Source of the DNA: Xaviernesmea rhizosphaerae
GTDB lineage: Bacteria > Pseudomonadota > Alphaproteobacteria > Rhizobiales > Rhizobiaceae
Assembly (NCBI RefSeq): GCF_001938945.1
Contig: NZ_MKIO01000040.1
Coordinates: forward strand, 176,941 to 240,940
Direction: 5' to 3'
Length of the DNA: 64,000 nucleotides
Position 1 is the first letter of the stretch, and every line of letters starts with the position of its first letter. Positions 52,339-62,730 of this stretch are shown here, piece by piece. Position numbers and translations under genes: made by a program. The notes beneath the pieces are model-generated. The model saw nothing but the letters and a program-made list of their open reading frames with translations. It was not told where the DNA came from and searched no databases.

Positions 52339-52767
52339 ATGACGCGCCTGCCTCCTTTCACCAGTCCGTTTCTCGTCGGTTTCGATGCCATGGGTCAGAC
52401 GATCGAACGCGTGGCCAAGGGCAATGACGGCTATCCGCCCTATAATATCGAGCGCATTCGCGGCGACCAGAACGAAGCCGACCGGCTGCGCATCACGCTC
52501 GCGGTGGCGGGGTTTTCCGAGGAGGATCTGGAGGTTTCGACCGAGGAGAACCAGCTGGTCATTCGCGGCCGGCAGACAGAGCCGGGCATCGAACGCGACT
52601 ACCTCCATCGCGGCATCGCCGCGCGGCAGTTCCAACGCATGTTCGTGCTGGCGGACGGAATGCAGGTCGTCAAGGCCGAACTTCGCAATGGCCTCCTGTC
52701 AATCGACCTGATCCGCCCAGAACCGCAGCGCATGGTAAAGAAAATTAATATTTTGGTCCCAGACTGA
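52339..52767 (+). CDS. Small heat-shock protein, Hsp20/IbpA type
   Basis: A 142-residue alpha-crystallin-domain chaperone of the Hsp20 family. The domain begins near YPPYNIERIRGDQNEADRLR; hallmark strands include ITLAVAGFSEEDLEVSTEEN and LVIRGRQTE, and ELRNGLLSIDLIRPEP is the usual C-terminal box with the ILVPD tail. It holds unfolded proteins until other chaperones act. The ATG at 52339 follows only a weak GGGAC; a longer upstream frame is unlikely. It is followed 95 bases later by the DUF1150 gene, the standard rhizobial arrangement. Confidence 0.93.
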   Translation: MTRLPPFTSPFLVGFDAMGQTIERVAKGNDGYPPYNIERIRGDQNEADRLRITLAVAGFSEEDLEVSTEENQLVIRGRQTEPGIERDYLHRGIAARQFQRMFVLADGMQVVKAELRNGLLSIDLIRPEPQRMVKKINILVPD

Positions 52768-52861
52768 TAATCCTGTGAGGCCGGGCCTTGCAGGTTTCGG
52801 GCGGTTGATTCGGGGACGGATCATTCGCACGCCCGAAGCAAAAACGGAGACGGAGGCGCCA

Positions 52862-53164
52862 ATGGCAGGGACTGTCAAAAGCGCTGAAGAACGGAGCATG
52901 GGACCGATGGGATTGAAACACGTCAGCAACCGCCTCTCGAAGTCGGATCTTGCGCATCTGGGCGCCGGTGAAGTCGGCTACATCCGCAAAATGCGTTCTG
53001 ACGAAGTCTCCCGCTGCTTCCCCGAAGCTCCCAACATGGAACCCGGCCTGGATCTCTGGGCGCTGTTCGGCGCCGACGGCACGCCGATCCTTTTGACCGA
53101 CAACCGCTCCTCCACCTTCTTCAAGGCAGCCGAAGACGATCTGAAGACCGTCACGCTGCATTGA
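52862..53164 (+). CDS. DUF1150 family protein
   Basis: A 100-residue soluble protein of the DUF1150 family, almost exclusive to alphaproteobacteria. Its middle reads HLGAGEVGYIRKMRSDEVSR and its end DLWALFGADGTPILLTDNR. GGAGG lies about five bases before the ATG at 52862. It lies directly after the Hsp20 gene, so it may share heat control or support the chaperone. The molecular role is unknown. Confidence 0.88.
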   Translation: MAGTVKSAEERSMGPMGLKHVSNRLSKSDLAHLGAGEVGYIRKMRSDEVSRCFPEAPNMEPGLDLWALFGADGTPILLTDNRSSTFFKAAEDDLKTVTLH

Positions 53165-53185
53165 TCCCTGACTGAAACTCATGCC

Positions 53186-53240
53186 TGACCGGCGGCGCAG
53201 ACGCCTCGCCGGTCACCTCGGGCGACCCTCGTGTCGCCCG
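53186..53240. terminator. Two tandem hairpins after the DUF1150 gene
   Basis: TGACCGGCG (53186-53194) pairs with 53207-53215; CGGGCGAC (53219-53226) pairs with 53233-53240. Neither has a T-run, so they may act with Rho or as transcript ends. Confidence 0.45.
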
Positions 53241-53420
53241 TATTTCTCGGGGCCCGCCTCAGTCCCTCGTTCCCTCGCGCGGGCCACCCGAGTTCCTGTC
53301 TCCCCTTTTTCAGATGATCGAGAGCGGCGCCGCGCCTTGCGGTCGCCGCTTGACGCATCGCGCGCCCATGCTCAAGGGCCAGCGGCGCCACGCGAACGCC
53401 CTGCGCACAAGGCGTACAGC

Positions 53421-53457
53421 TTCGCGAAAATCGGTGTCCACTTTTGGGTCCGAGGCT
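53421..53457. repeat. Dispersed palindromic repeat, copy 7 (partial)
   Basis: TTCGCGAAAATCGGTGTCCAC then TTTTGGGTCCGAGGCTTTAG, a diverged half of the repeat that ends next to the trmB stop codon. Confidence 0.6.
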
Positions 53458-54159
53458 TTAGACCCGCTTGAATGTCAGATAGGCGGAGGAGCGACCCTCG
53501 CGGCGGGCCTTAGCCTCGTAGCGCGTGCTTGGCCAGTTCTCGAAGGGCGTCAGCCAGTCCGGGGAAGCCTTGGCCGTCCAGGCGAAGGCCTCATGGTCGC
53601 GGCAGTGCAGCAGCGTCCAGTTGACATAGGTGTCGATGTCGGAGGCGAAGCAGAACAGGCCGCCGGGCTTGAGCACGCGGGCGAAGCGGTCGAGATTGAC
53701 GCTCGAGACGAAACGCCGCTTCCAGTGCTTCCGCTTGGGCCAGGGATCGGGATAAAGAAGATCGATCTGGTCGATCACGCCTTCAGGCAGCCAGTCCAGC
53801 ACCTGGGTCGCGTCGTCGTCGTAAAGACGGATATTGCGCGCGCCGGCCTCCTCGATATGGCCGATCAGCTTCGCCATGGAATTGACGAAGGGCTCGACGC
53901 CGATGAAGCCGGTGTCCGGCTCGGTGATAGCGCGGTGGATCAGATGCTCGCCGCCGCCAAAGCCGATTTCCAGCCGCAGGCGCGAGACAGGCACGGGAAA
54001 CAAGGTGGCGAGATCGCCGGGCGCGGGCGTGGAAAGGTCGAGCTTGAGATCCGGCAGGCGGGTTTCCAGATGGGAGGCCTGCATGGGGCGCAGCGGCTTG
54101 CCCTTGCGCCGGCCGAAGAAGGCCTCGGTCGATCGGCTGCCGCGTTGCTCATCACTCAT
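53458..54159 (-). CDS. trmB: tRNA (guanine-N7-)-methyltransferase
   Basis: A 233-residue SAM-dependent enzyme that makes m7G at position 46 of tRNA. SAM-binding is seen in LEIGFGGGEHLIHRAI, and IDQIDLLYPDPWPKRKH contains the conserved family motif. The frame upstream of the ATG at 54159 is open but its translation is just the dispersed repeat, so 54159 is taken, with GAAGGGA eight bases upstream. It is the last gene of the minus-strand cluster after metK. Confidence 0.95.
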   Translation of the reverse strand: MSDEQRGSRSTEAFFGRRKGKPLRPMQASHLETRLPDLKLDLSTPAPGDLATLFPVPVSRLRLEIGFGGGEHLIHRAITEPDTGFIGVEPFVNSMAKLIGHIEEAGARNIRLYDDDATQVLDWLPEGVIDQIDLLYPDPWPKRKHWKRRFVSSVNLDRFARVLKPGGLFCFASDIDTYVNWTLLHCRDHEAFAWTAKASPDWLTPFENWPSTRYEAKARREGRSSAYLTFKRV

Positions 54160-54192
54160 GTCATAGGTCCCTTCGAAGCGCGCCGCCCCGCG

Positions 54193-54241
54193 AGAGCATC
54201 GGATTTTCCCGAAAACCGGTTCCCACTTTTCGGTCCGATGC
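54193..54241. repeat. Dispersed palindromic repeat, copy 8
   Basis: AGAGCATCGGATTTTCCCG, GAAAACCGGTTCCCAC, TTTTCGGTCCGATGC. A clean hairpin form with inverted ends, between metK and trmB. Confidence 0.85.
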
Positions 54242-54341
54242 CCCAGATGGGGCGCGGCGCGGCTTCCTTTCGTCCATGCCGCCCCGCCCGTCAAGGGCAG
54301 AGCGCAAGGGCAAGGCTGCCGGCAGGCATGGCGCAGGCGGC

Positions 54342-55583
54342 TCAGGCCGCCTTCAGCGCGTCCTTCAGCGGCTTGACCAGATCCAGCCTCTCCCAGGAGA
54401 ACGAGCCGTCACGGCCGGCCTTGCGGCCGAAATGGCCATAGGCCGAGGTCTTGGCATAGATCGGCTTGTTCAGGTTCAGGTGGCGGCGGATGCCGGAGGG
54501 CGAGAGATCGATGGTCTTGCGGATTGCCGCCTCGACCTGATCCTCCGTCACGCGGCCGGTGCCGTGCAGGTCGACATAGATCGACAGCGGCTGGGCCACA
54601 CCGATGGCGTAGGACAGCTGGATGGTGCAGCGGTCGGCCAGATTGGCGGCCACGACGTTCTTGGCGAGGTAGCGGGCGACATAGGCGGCCGAGCGGTCGA
54701 CCTTGGTCGTGTCCTTGCCGGAAAAGGCACCGCCGCCATGGGGCGCGGCGCCGCCATAGGTGTCGACGATGATCTTGCGGCCCGTCAGACCGGCGTCACC
54801 GTCCGGTCCGCCGATGACGAACTTGCCGGTCGGATTGATGTACCACTGGCAATCGTCTGCGATCTCGATGTCGTGCAGCGCTTCGCGAATATAGGGCTCG
54901 ACGACCTCGCGCACCTTGACCGAATCCCAGCTCTCGTCGAGATGCTGGGTGGACAGGACGATGGAGGCAACGGACACCGGCTTGCCATCGGCATAGCGCA
55001 CGGTCACCTGGCTCTTGGCATCGGGGCCGAGATGGGCAGCATCGCCCTCGCCCTTCTTGCGAGCCTCGGCCAGGAGCGCCAGGATGCGGTGGGAATAATA
55101 GATCGGCGCCGGCATCAGCTCGGCGGTCTCGCGGCAGGCATAGCCGAACATGATGCCCTGGTCGCCAGCGCCTTCGTCACCCTGGCGGTCGGCGGCATTG
55201 TCGACGCCCTGGGCGATGTCAGCGGACTGCGAGTGCAGCAGCACGTCGATCTTTGCGGTCTTCCAATGGAAACCGTCCTGTTCATAGCCGATCTCGCGGA
55301 TCGCCTTGCGGGCGACGGCCTTGAACTTGGTCGGGTTGATGACCTCGTTGCCGGCCTTGTCGGTCTTCATCAGGCTCTTGGGCAGGCGGACCTCGCCGGC
55401 GATGACGACCCGGTTGGTCGTGGCCAGCGTCTCGCAGGCGATGCGCACTGTCCAGGGATCGACACCCGTGCGGGCCGCTTCCCGATAGACCAGATCGACG
55501 ATTTCGTCCGAGATCCTGTCGCAGACCTTGTCCGGATGGCCTTCCGCCACGGACTCACTGGTGAACAGATAATTTGCGCGCAT
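54342..55583 (-). CDS. metK: S-adenosylmethionine synthase
   Basis: A 413-residue tetrameric enzyme that makes SAM from methionine and ATP. Motifs: LFTSESVAEGHPDKVCDRIS at the start, GAGDQGIMFGYA and GGGAFSGKDTTKVDRSAAY. Length is slightly above the 384 of E. coli MetK, as in alphaproteobacteria. It follows praR in the cluster but has its own upstream region with an AT-rich block and a palindrome over the Shine-Dalgarno site, so it is probably controlled separately. Its product is used by TrmB and MiaB here. Confidence 0.97.
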   Translation of the reverse strand: MRANYLFTSESVAEGHPDKVCDRISDEIVDLVYREAARTGVDPWTVRIACETLATTNRVVIAGEVRLPKSLMKTDKAGNEVINPTKFKAVARKAIREIGYEQDGFHWKTAKIDVLLHSQSADIAQGVDNAADRQGDEGAGDQGIMFGYACRETAELMPAPIYYSHRILALLAEARKKGEGDAAHLGPDAKSQVTVRYADGKPVSVASIVLSTQHLDESWDSVKVREVVEPYIREALHDIEIADDCQWYINPTGKFVIGGPDGDAGLTGRKIIVDTYGGAAPHGGGAFSGKDTTKVDRSAAYVARYLAKNVVAANLADRCTIQLSYAIGVAQPLSIYVDLHGTGRVTEDQVEAAIRKTIDLSPSGIRRHLNLNKPIYAKTSAYGHFGRKAGRDGSFSWERLDLVKPLKDALKAA

Positions 55584-55940
55584 GCGGGACGTCCCCTCAA
55601 TGAAAAATCGCTCCGACGTTCCTAGTCCATCCCCCGAAAGGATACAAGGACATATATATATCTTTATATGCTGTGATGGAGATGGTTTTTCCCCGCTGTT
55701 GCAAGGTCGCCATCGACGGGGCGGATGGATCGCCGACTTTCACCTAGCGCGCCGGTCAGGAAGGCCTGAAGCCCGGGCGGTTTTTGCCCTTTGGCGATCA
55801 GGGCGGGGCGAATTGCGCCGTCAGACAGTCGAATCCGTCGGAAAAAGGCCGCTCGGCCACTTCGGCCTCCGGCAGGAGCCGGCAGGTCGGCCTCTGGCAG
55901 GAAGGCACGTCGCGGGAAAGGCTCCCGCGACGTGGAGGGG
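55584..55940 (-). promoter_or_regulatory. metK leader and promoter region
   Basis: About 357 bases between praR and metK. It contains an unusually AT-rich run at 55648-55673 (TATATATATA-like) that may hold the -10 box, and GGGACGTCCC (55586-55595), a perfect palindrome next to the metK start that overlaps the GAGGGG ribosome-binding site. A SAM riboswitch was looked for and not recognised. Confidence 0.5.
55906..55934 (-). terminator. Hairpin after praR
   Basis: A perfect 12-bp stem (CACGTCGCGGGA at 55906-55917 with 55923-55934) and a 5-base loop, seven bases downstream of the praR stop. The T-run is weak. Confidence 0.7.
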
Positions 55941-56363
55941 TCATTCGCCGTCACTCTCCGATGCCAGCGCCTTGACGAGGTCGACCAGCTTGCGGCGCAC
56001 TTTGGGATCGGCAATCTTCACGAAGGCGCGGTTCAGCTGCAGACCCTCGGAGGACGACAGGAAGTCGACGACATAGTTGGAGCTGGCGGCTTCGGCCATG
56101 CCGGACGGGCTGGCTGCATTGCTTTCACCCGGAGCGTCTTCAAAGAAAAAAGAAACCGGTACATTCAAAATCGACGAAATATTCTGAAGGCGGCTGGCGC
56201 CGACGCGGTTCGTACCCTTTTCGTATTTCTGGATCTGCTGGAAGGTGATCCCCAGGCTTTCGCCCAGCTTCTCCTGGCTCATCCCCAGCATGGTCCGACG
56301 GAGCCTAATCCGACTGCCGACATGAATGTCGATCGGATTGGGCTTCTTCTTGTTCTCAATCAT
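55941..56363 (-). CDS. praR: XRE-family transcriptional regulator PraR
   Basis: A 140-residue helix-turn-helix regulator. The Cro/CI-type domain is IDIHVGSRIRLRRTMLGMSQ followed by the recognition region LGESLGITFQQIQKYEKGTN. The C-terminal half is conserved among rhizobia (SSEGLQLNRAFVKIADPKVR). The first 80 residues match the Sinorhizobium and Azorhizobium PraR proteins, regulators linked to biofilm, quorum-sensing and symbiosis genes. It sits between lnt and metK, the standard rhizobial place, and has its own terminator. Confidence 0.94.
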   Translation of the reverse strand: MIENKKKPNPIDIHVGSRIRLRRTMLGMSQEKLGESLGITFQQIQKYEKGTNRVGASRLQNISSILNVPVSFFFEDAPGESNAASPSGMAEAASSNYVVDFLSSSEGLQLNRAFVKIADPKVRRKLVDLVKALASESDGE

Positions 56364-56521
56364 TGTGGGTTCCTATCAATCGATGCGCTTTCTTTCCCCT
56401 CCGACCAACAGACAGAAAGCCGCCGTGCCAGCCGTCCGCAACTGACAAAGCAAGGCCCCCTGCCTCATAGAGGTTAAGGCTTTAATGGCGGCGGCCACTA
56501 TGCAATCTCATGGGTTTTCGG

Positions 56522-58117
56522 TCAATTCTCTCGAAAAACAAAACTCATGCGCGAAAAAATTGCAACCGCAAGCGCAATCAATTGAAGAATAAGACCATTT
56601 CTGGCCTGCCCCGAAGGGGGGAAGATCGGCGCTGCACGCGGTGGCAGATCGACATCGAAAGCGCCGGCAACACCGAAATTCAGCCCTTTTTGCACGCGTC
56701 CGAACGGATCGATCGATGCGGAGATGCCGCTATTGGCCACGCGCACCATCGGCACGCCGGTTTCAACGGCGCGCAACCGGGACTGGAGGAAATGCTGATA
56801 AGGCCCGGGCGTGTCGCCGAACCAGGCATCATTCGTGACGTTGAGAAGCGCTGCGGAGGCCAAAGCATCGTCGCCGATCTCGGCTGGAAAGATCGCTTCG
56901 TAGCAAATCAGCGGGTAGAGAATGCGCCCGCCCGGCAGGGTCATCGGCATGCGCTGGGCGGCCGCGGAAAAGCCGCCGGGCATGGCGGCGGCCACCGCAT
57001 GCAGGCCGGCGGCGGAAATCAGATCCTCCAGCGGCAGATATTCGCCGAAGGGCACGAGATGCACCTTGTCGGCCGCGCCGATGATCTGACCCTGATGATC
57101 GATCATGATCATGGAATTGTAGTAGCGCGGCGGCAGGCCCGCTCCGGCATCCTCCGTGCGCACGGCGCCGGTGACCAGCACCTGCCCCTCCTGCAGCACC
57201 TCGGCGATCCGCGCCAGCGCGTCGGGATTTTCGGTCAGGATGAAGGGCACGGCCGTTTCCGGCCAGACGATCACATCGGGCCGGCGGCCGCCCTCTGCCG
57301 GAGGGGCGGCACTGAGAGCCAGATGAGTTTCGAAGATTGCTGCGCGCGCCGCATCATCGAGCTTTTGCGCTTGGTCAATCACCGGCTGAACCACGCGCAG
57401 GGTCATTGGCGGATCGAGCGGCGGGCCGGAGGGTGTGGAAAGCCGCCACAGGCCGAAGCCGAGATGGCCGGCAACCAGCAGGGCGGCAATCATGAGGCCG
57501 AGAGCGAGCCCGCGCCGCGTGCCGACGAGCGCCGGCGCCGCGAAGACGAAGACCGCGGCGACATTCATGCCCATCAGCCCGATGAGGCTCACCGACTGCA
57601 TGGCCAGCGGCACCGGCATGGCGGCATAGCCGATCGCATTCCAGGGAAAGCCGGTCAAGGCGGTGGCGCGCAGCCATTCGGCCAGACCGAAGCTTGCGGC
57701 CAGCGCGGCGATCCGCCCCCAGCCTTCCGACCAAAGGATGCGGGCGAGGAGACCGGCCAGACCGTAATAGATCGCCAGAACCGCAGGCAGGCCGAGAACA
57801 GCGAGCGGCAGAGCCCAGGCAAAGGTGTCCGCCTCCACAAGCAGCGCATTGCCCAGCCACCAGAGCCCTCCGGCCAGATAGCCGAAGCCGAAGCACCAGC
57901 CGGTCCAGAAGGCCGGCAGATAGCGGCGTAGCACGCCTCTGGCGGGGTCGGCCGGCAGACCGTCGATCAGCCAGACCAGAATAGGGAAACTGATGAAGGG
58001 CGCGGCGAAGATGGAGAAAGGCGGCAGCGCCAGGACCGTCAGCAGGCCGGCCGCGATCGCCAGTGCCGCACGGCGCCAGCCGGAGAGCAGCATGATCCGC
58101 CCTGCAATCCCATCCAT
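56522..58117 (-). CDS. lnt: Apolipoprotein N-acyltransferase
   Basis: A 531-residue inner-membrane enzyme that adds the third acyl chain to lipoproteins. About eight N-terminal membrane helices are followed by a periplasmic nitrilase-like domain with the catalytic triad Glu287 (IVWPETAVPF), Lys351 (ADKVHLVPFGEY) and Cys405 (YPLICYEAIFP). The C-terminal membrane helix (GLILQLIALAVAIFSRMSFV) returns to the inside. The ATG at 58117 is one of several close starts. It lies between corC and praR. Confidence 0.96.
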   Translation of the reverse strand: MDGIAGRIMLLSGWRRAALAIAAGLLTVLALPPFSIFAAPFISFPILVWLIDGLPADPARGVLRRYLPAFWTGWCFGFGYLAGGLWWLGNALLVEADTFAWALPLAVLGLPAVLAIYYGLAGLLARILWSEGWGRIAALAASFGLAEWLRATALTGFPWNAIGYAAMPVPLAMQSVSLIGLMGMNVAAVFVFAAPALVGTRRGLALGLMIAALLVAGHLGFGLWRLSTPSGPPLDPPMTLRVVQPVIDQAQKLDDAARAAIFETHLALSAAPPAEGGRRPDVIVWPETAVPFILTENPDALARIAEVLQEGQVLVTGAVRTEDAGAGLPPRYYNSMIMIDHQGQIIGAADKVHLVPFGEYLPLEDLISAAGLHAVAAAMPGGFSAAAQRMPMTLPGGRILYPLICYEAIFPAEIGDDALASAALLNVTNDAWFGDTPGPYQHFLQSRLRAVETGVPMVRVANSGISASIDPFGRVQKGLNFGVAGAFDVDLPPRAAPIFPPSGQARNGLILQLIALAVAIFSRMSFVFREN

Positions 58118-58291
58118 CGCGTTCGTCTCCCTGCGGGTCTCGGCCTTGGCGTTTCGCGCGGCCGATGCTTCAGGGCCTCGTGCTTATATTCGCCCGCTTG
58201 CGCAAGGCCGATGCGGCTGCATGGCCCCGTCCGGACGGCGATCTGACGGAAGGCGCTCGACGTCGCAGGCTGTCGTGATGGAAAACCGCAT

Positions 58292-58317
58292 CGGGAGCGC
58301 AGCACGCCGCGCTCCCG
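58292..58317 (-). terminator. Hairpin after corC
   Basis: CGGGAGCGC (58292-58300) pairs with GCGCTCCCG (58309-58317), 8-base loop. There is no clear T-run. It lies between the corC stop and the lnt start. Confidence 0.5.
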
Positions 58318-58332
58318 GAAGGTCTGGCAGCA

Positions 58333-59556
58333 TCAGCCCTGCGACCCCGTGCCGGCCTCGCTGGCCAGCTCCTGACCGTCCGCCATGCCGTCACGCGGGC
58401 GGCGGCGGGCAGGCGGGATGCGTTTGCGCACGATGCGCACGCGCTTGACCCTGCGCGGATCGGCATCGAGCACCTGAAACTCGAAGCCGGGAATCGCCTG
58501 GACGACCTCGCCGCGCGCCGGGATGCGGCCGAGCGTGTTGAAGACCAGGCCGCCAAGCGTATCGACATCTTCGAGCTGTTCGCGCACGTCGAAATCCGGG
58601 CCGATGGCGGCGGCGATCTCCTCGAGCTCGACGCGGGCATCGGCAACGAAAATATCATCGGAGGTCCGCGCGAACATCACCTCCTCCGAATCATGCTCGT
58701 CCTCGATATCGCCGACCACGAGTTCGACGATATCCTCAAGCGCGATCAGCCCATCCGTGCCGCCATATTCATCGATGACCAGCGCCATCTGGATGCGGGC
58801 GGCCTGCATGCGCTGCATCAGATCGGAAGCATGCATGGAGGGCGGCACGAAGAGAACCTGGCGGATGATGCCCGCTTCCTCCACCGTCTTCATCAGATCG
58901 ACGCGGCCAAGATCGAAGCTCGGGCGCGGCTGGCGCACTGGCTTTTCGGGCTTGTCCTCGCCATTGGCGGCGGGCGCAGCCGGCCGGTTGGAACCTCGAC
59001 GGCGATTGCGGGCCTGCTTGGTGATATAGGCGAGAAGGTCGCGGATATGGACCATCCCGCGCGGATCGTCGAGACTTTCGTGATAGACCGGCATGCGCGA
59101 GCGGCCGGACTCCTCGAACAGGATCAACAGATCGCCGAGCGTGATCGAGAGATCCACTGCTTCGATTTCGGCGCGCCGGATCATCACATCCTCGACGCGC
59201 ACCTCGCGGAACCGCAGAATATTGTTGAGCATGGCCCGCTCGGCGGGCGAAAAGGCCGTGTCCGTGCCGGGATCGGCCATCAGCGCGTCTGCGAGGTCTT
59301 CGCGCAGATTGGGCGCGGAGGCGCCGCGCCAGATGCGCGCGGCCCTGCTCCAGAAGGAGACGGCCGGCTTGCTCGGCTCGTGCCGGGCGAAGTCTGACCT
59401 CGCGGACTCTGGCCGGGCGCCCTCCTGCCGTGTGGTCGTCTCACTCCAGGCGCCATCCTGCGCGGCGCCGGTGATGCTACTGCCCGTTTCGTCCTGACTG
59501 GCGGGATCCGCCTCGTCCGTAACAGCCGCGGCCGGCTCTGTCCGAAAATCGCTCAT
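58333..59556 (-). CDS. corC: Hemolysin-family CBS-domain protein, CorC/TlyC type
   Basis: A 407-residue protein of the HlyC/CorC family. After a polar N-terminal extension of about 110 residues come two CBS domains (VEDVMIRRAEIEAVDLSITL and VLFVPPSMHASDLMQRMQAA), then a C-terminal CorC_HlyC transporter-associated domain (FDVREQLEDVDTLGGLVFNT). It lacks the membrane DUF21 domain, so it is the soluble YbeX/CorC-type. It helps magnesium/cobalt handling and is tied to ribosome maturation in E. coli. It follows ybeY with a gap of 12 bases. Confidence 0.93.
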   Translation of the reverse strand: MSDFRTEPAAAVTDEADPASQDETGSSITGAAQDGAWSETTTRQEGARPESARSDFARHEPSKPAVSFWSRAARIWRGASAPNLREDLADALMADPGTDTAFSPAERAMLNNILRFREVRVEDVMIRRAEIEAVDLSITLGDLLILFEESGRSRMPVYHESLDDPRGMVHIRDLLAYITKQARNRRRGSNRPAAPAANGEDKPEKPVRQPRPSFDLGRVDLMKTVEEAGIIRQVLFVPPSMHASDLMQRMQAARIQMALVIDEYGGTDGLIALEDIVELVVGDIEDEHDSEEVMFARTSDDIFVADARVELEEIAAAIGPDFDVREQLEDVDTLGGLVFNTLGRIPARGEVVQAIPGFEFQVLDADPRRVKRVRIVRKRIPPARRRPRDGMADGQELASEAGTGSQG

Positions 59557-59568
59557 TGTTCCAGTTCG

Positions 59569-60075
59569 TCAAACGGGATCACTATCCCCATAGGGATCAG
59601 ATAGGCCAATTCCGATCAAAATGCTACTCTCAAGGGCCTCCATCTCCTCCGCTTCCTCGGCATCGATGTGATCATAGCCGAGAAGGTGGAGAAATCCATG
59701 AACCAGCAAATGGCTCAGATGTTCCTCGAAAGGCTTGCCGAGATCGATGGCTTCGCGCGCGATCGTCTCCTGCGCGAGCACGATATCGCCGAGCATCGGG
59801 CCCGGCATATCGCCCGGCTCTACCGGAAAGGCGGGGAAAGACAGCACGTTGGTCGGCTTGTCCTGCCCGCGCCACTCGGCATTGATCGCGCGCACGCTCT
59901 CGTCATCGGTGAAGACCAGCGACAGCTCGGACGGCGCCTCCTGAAAGGGCTGCCCCTCCGCCACCGCCAGATGATCGGCGGCGGCCTCGATCACACGGGT
60001 GGCGAGCGCCTCGAGCGCCTCTTCCGGCGCCCAGGCGTCCGCCTCCCGGCTCAGCTGAATGTCGAAGCGTGACAT
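59569..60075 (-). CDS. ybeY: Endoribonuclease YbeY
   Basis: A 168-residue single-strand endoribonuclease needed for 16S rRNA 3'-end maturation and ribosome quality control. The metal-binding motif HGFLHLLGYDH spans 126-136, with the histidines H126, H130 and H136. The conserved arginine region and INAEWRGQDKPTNVLSF are present. Its ATG overlaps the phoH stop by one base (TGATG), so the pair is coupled. corC follows. Confidence 0.96.
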   Translation of the reverse strand: MSRFDIQLSREADAWAPEEALEALATRVIEAAADHLAVAEGQPFQEAPSELSLVFTDDESVRAINAEWRGQDKPTNVLSFPAFPVEPGDMPGPMLGDIVLAQETIAREAIDLGKPFEEHLSHLLVHGFLHLLGYDHIDAEEAEEMEALESSILIGIGLSDPYGDSDPV

Positions 60076-61139
60076 CAGCCGTTCCGGGGCGACGGGGAAA
60101 GGCTCGCATCCGGCACGGCCGTCTGCGCCTCATAGGCGCGCACGATGCGGGCGACCATGGGATGGCGGACCACGTCGGCATCCTTGAAGCGGATGACCGA
60201 GACGCCCTCGACTTCCCTCAGGATCTGCAGCGCCTCGACCAGGCCGGAGGTGACGCCGCGCGGCAGGTCGACCTGGCTCGGATCGCCCGTGACGATCATG
60301 CGGCCGTTCTCGCCCAGACGGGTGAGGAACATCTTCATCTGCATGGTCGTGGTGTTCTGCGCCTCGTCGAGGATGACGGCGGCATTGGCGAGCGTGCGGC
60401 CGCGCATGAAGGCGAGCGGCGCGATTTCGATGACGCCGGCGGTGATCGCCCGCTCCACCTTGTCGCCGGGCATCATGTCATAGAGCGCATCATAGAGCGG
60501 ACGGAGATAGGGATCGACCTTCTCCTTCATGTCGCCCGGCAGGAAGCCCAGGCGCTCGCCGGCCTCGACGGCCGGACGCGAGAGGATGATGCGATCGACA
60601 ACGCCGCGCTCCAGCAGCTGGGCGGCATAGGCCACGGCCAGATAGGTCTTGCCGGTGCCGGCCGGGCCGACGCCGAAGACCAGCTCGGAGCGCTCCAGCG
60701 CGCGGATATAGGCATCCTGCGTCGGGGTGCGGGCAGCAATGGTCTTCTTGCGTGTGGTGATCTGCGCCAGATTGAGCTTCGCCTTCTTTTCCATGGTCGG
60801 CAATTGCAGCTGGTCGTCGGCGGCAATCGCCATGCGGATGGCGCCCTCGACATCCGACGCCTCGATGCTGCCACCCTTCTGGACGCGGCCATAGAGATAA
60901 TCGAGCGCGCGGCGGGCCTGATTGGTGGCCACCACATCGCCCGAGATCGCCACCGAATTGCCGCGCGGGCGGGCCTCGACATGAAGCGTCTGCTCGATGA
61001 GCTTGAGGTTCTCGTCGAACTGACCGAACAGCGCGCTGGCGAAGCGATTGTTCTCAAAGGTAAGCACGAAGTGATTGACGTCGGTCGCAGAGGTCTTCGA
61101 CTGGCGCGGCGAGGAGGAAACCAATTCGTGTCCGTTCAA
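60075..61139 (-). CDS. ybeZ: PhoH family protein YbeZ
   Basis: A 354-residue P-loop NTPase. Walker A is GPAGTGKT at 158-165 and Walker B lies in NAAVILDEAQNTT. A short KH-like region precedes the ATPase. PhoH/YbeZ is associated with YbeY in RNA metabolism. The gene starts 72 bases after the miaB stop and overlaps ybeY. No phosphate box was seen. Confidence 0.95.
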   Translation of the reverse strand: MNGHELVSSSPRQSKTSATDVNHFVLTFENNRFASALFGQFDENLKLIEQTLHVEARPRGNSVAISGDVVATNQARRALDYLYGRVQKGGSIEASDVEGAIRMAIAADDQLQLPTMEKKAKLNLAQITTRKKTIAARTPTQDAYIRALERSELVFGVGPAGTGKTYLAVAYAAQLLERGVVDRIILSRPAVEAGERLGFLPGDMKEKVDPYLRPLYDALYDMMPGDKVERAITAGVIEIAPLAFMRGRTLANAAVILDEAQNTTTMQMKMFLTRLGENGRMIVTGDPSQVDLPRGVTSGLVEALQILREVEGVSVIRFKDADVVRHPMVARIVRAYEAQTAVPDASLSPSPRNG

Positions 61140-61211
61140 GCAGCAAAGCTCCTTTGAGGAATGTGAGCGAAACGGCCAGGTCCTCCTGAAAGCGGGGACC
61201 GACCGTCCGCG

Positions 61212-62642
<1,431 letters not shown>

Positions 62643-62730
62643 GGCGCGGCTCATAGCGCAAAAATGCCCGGAAATGAAGGCGGCGCGGAGAAAGGCCGTG
62701 CGTGGCAAGGCCGCGGCGGCGCCATGGGTG

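Larger units (their letters stand above)
53165..53457. other. Convergent gap between DUF1150 and trmB genes
   Basis: About 290 bases with two adjacent hairpins (53186-53240) and a degenerate copy of the dispersed repeat at the right end. I see no gene. Confidence 0.55.

Noticed and set aside
54160..54294. Upstream extension of trmB
   Set aside because: The residues come from the dispersed repeat; a good ribosome-binding site precedes the ATG at 54159.
55584..55700. SAM riboswitch before metK
   Set aside because: No SAM-I or SAM-II core recognised by eye; only a small palindrome over the ribosome-binding site.
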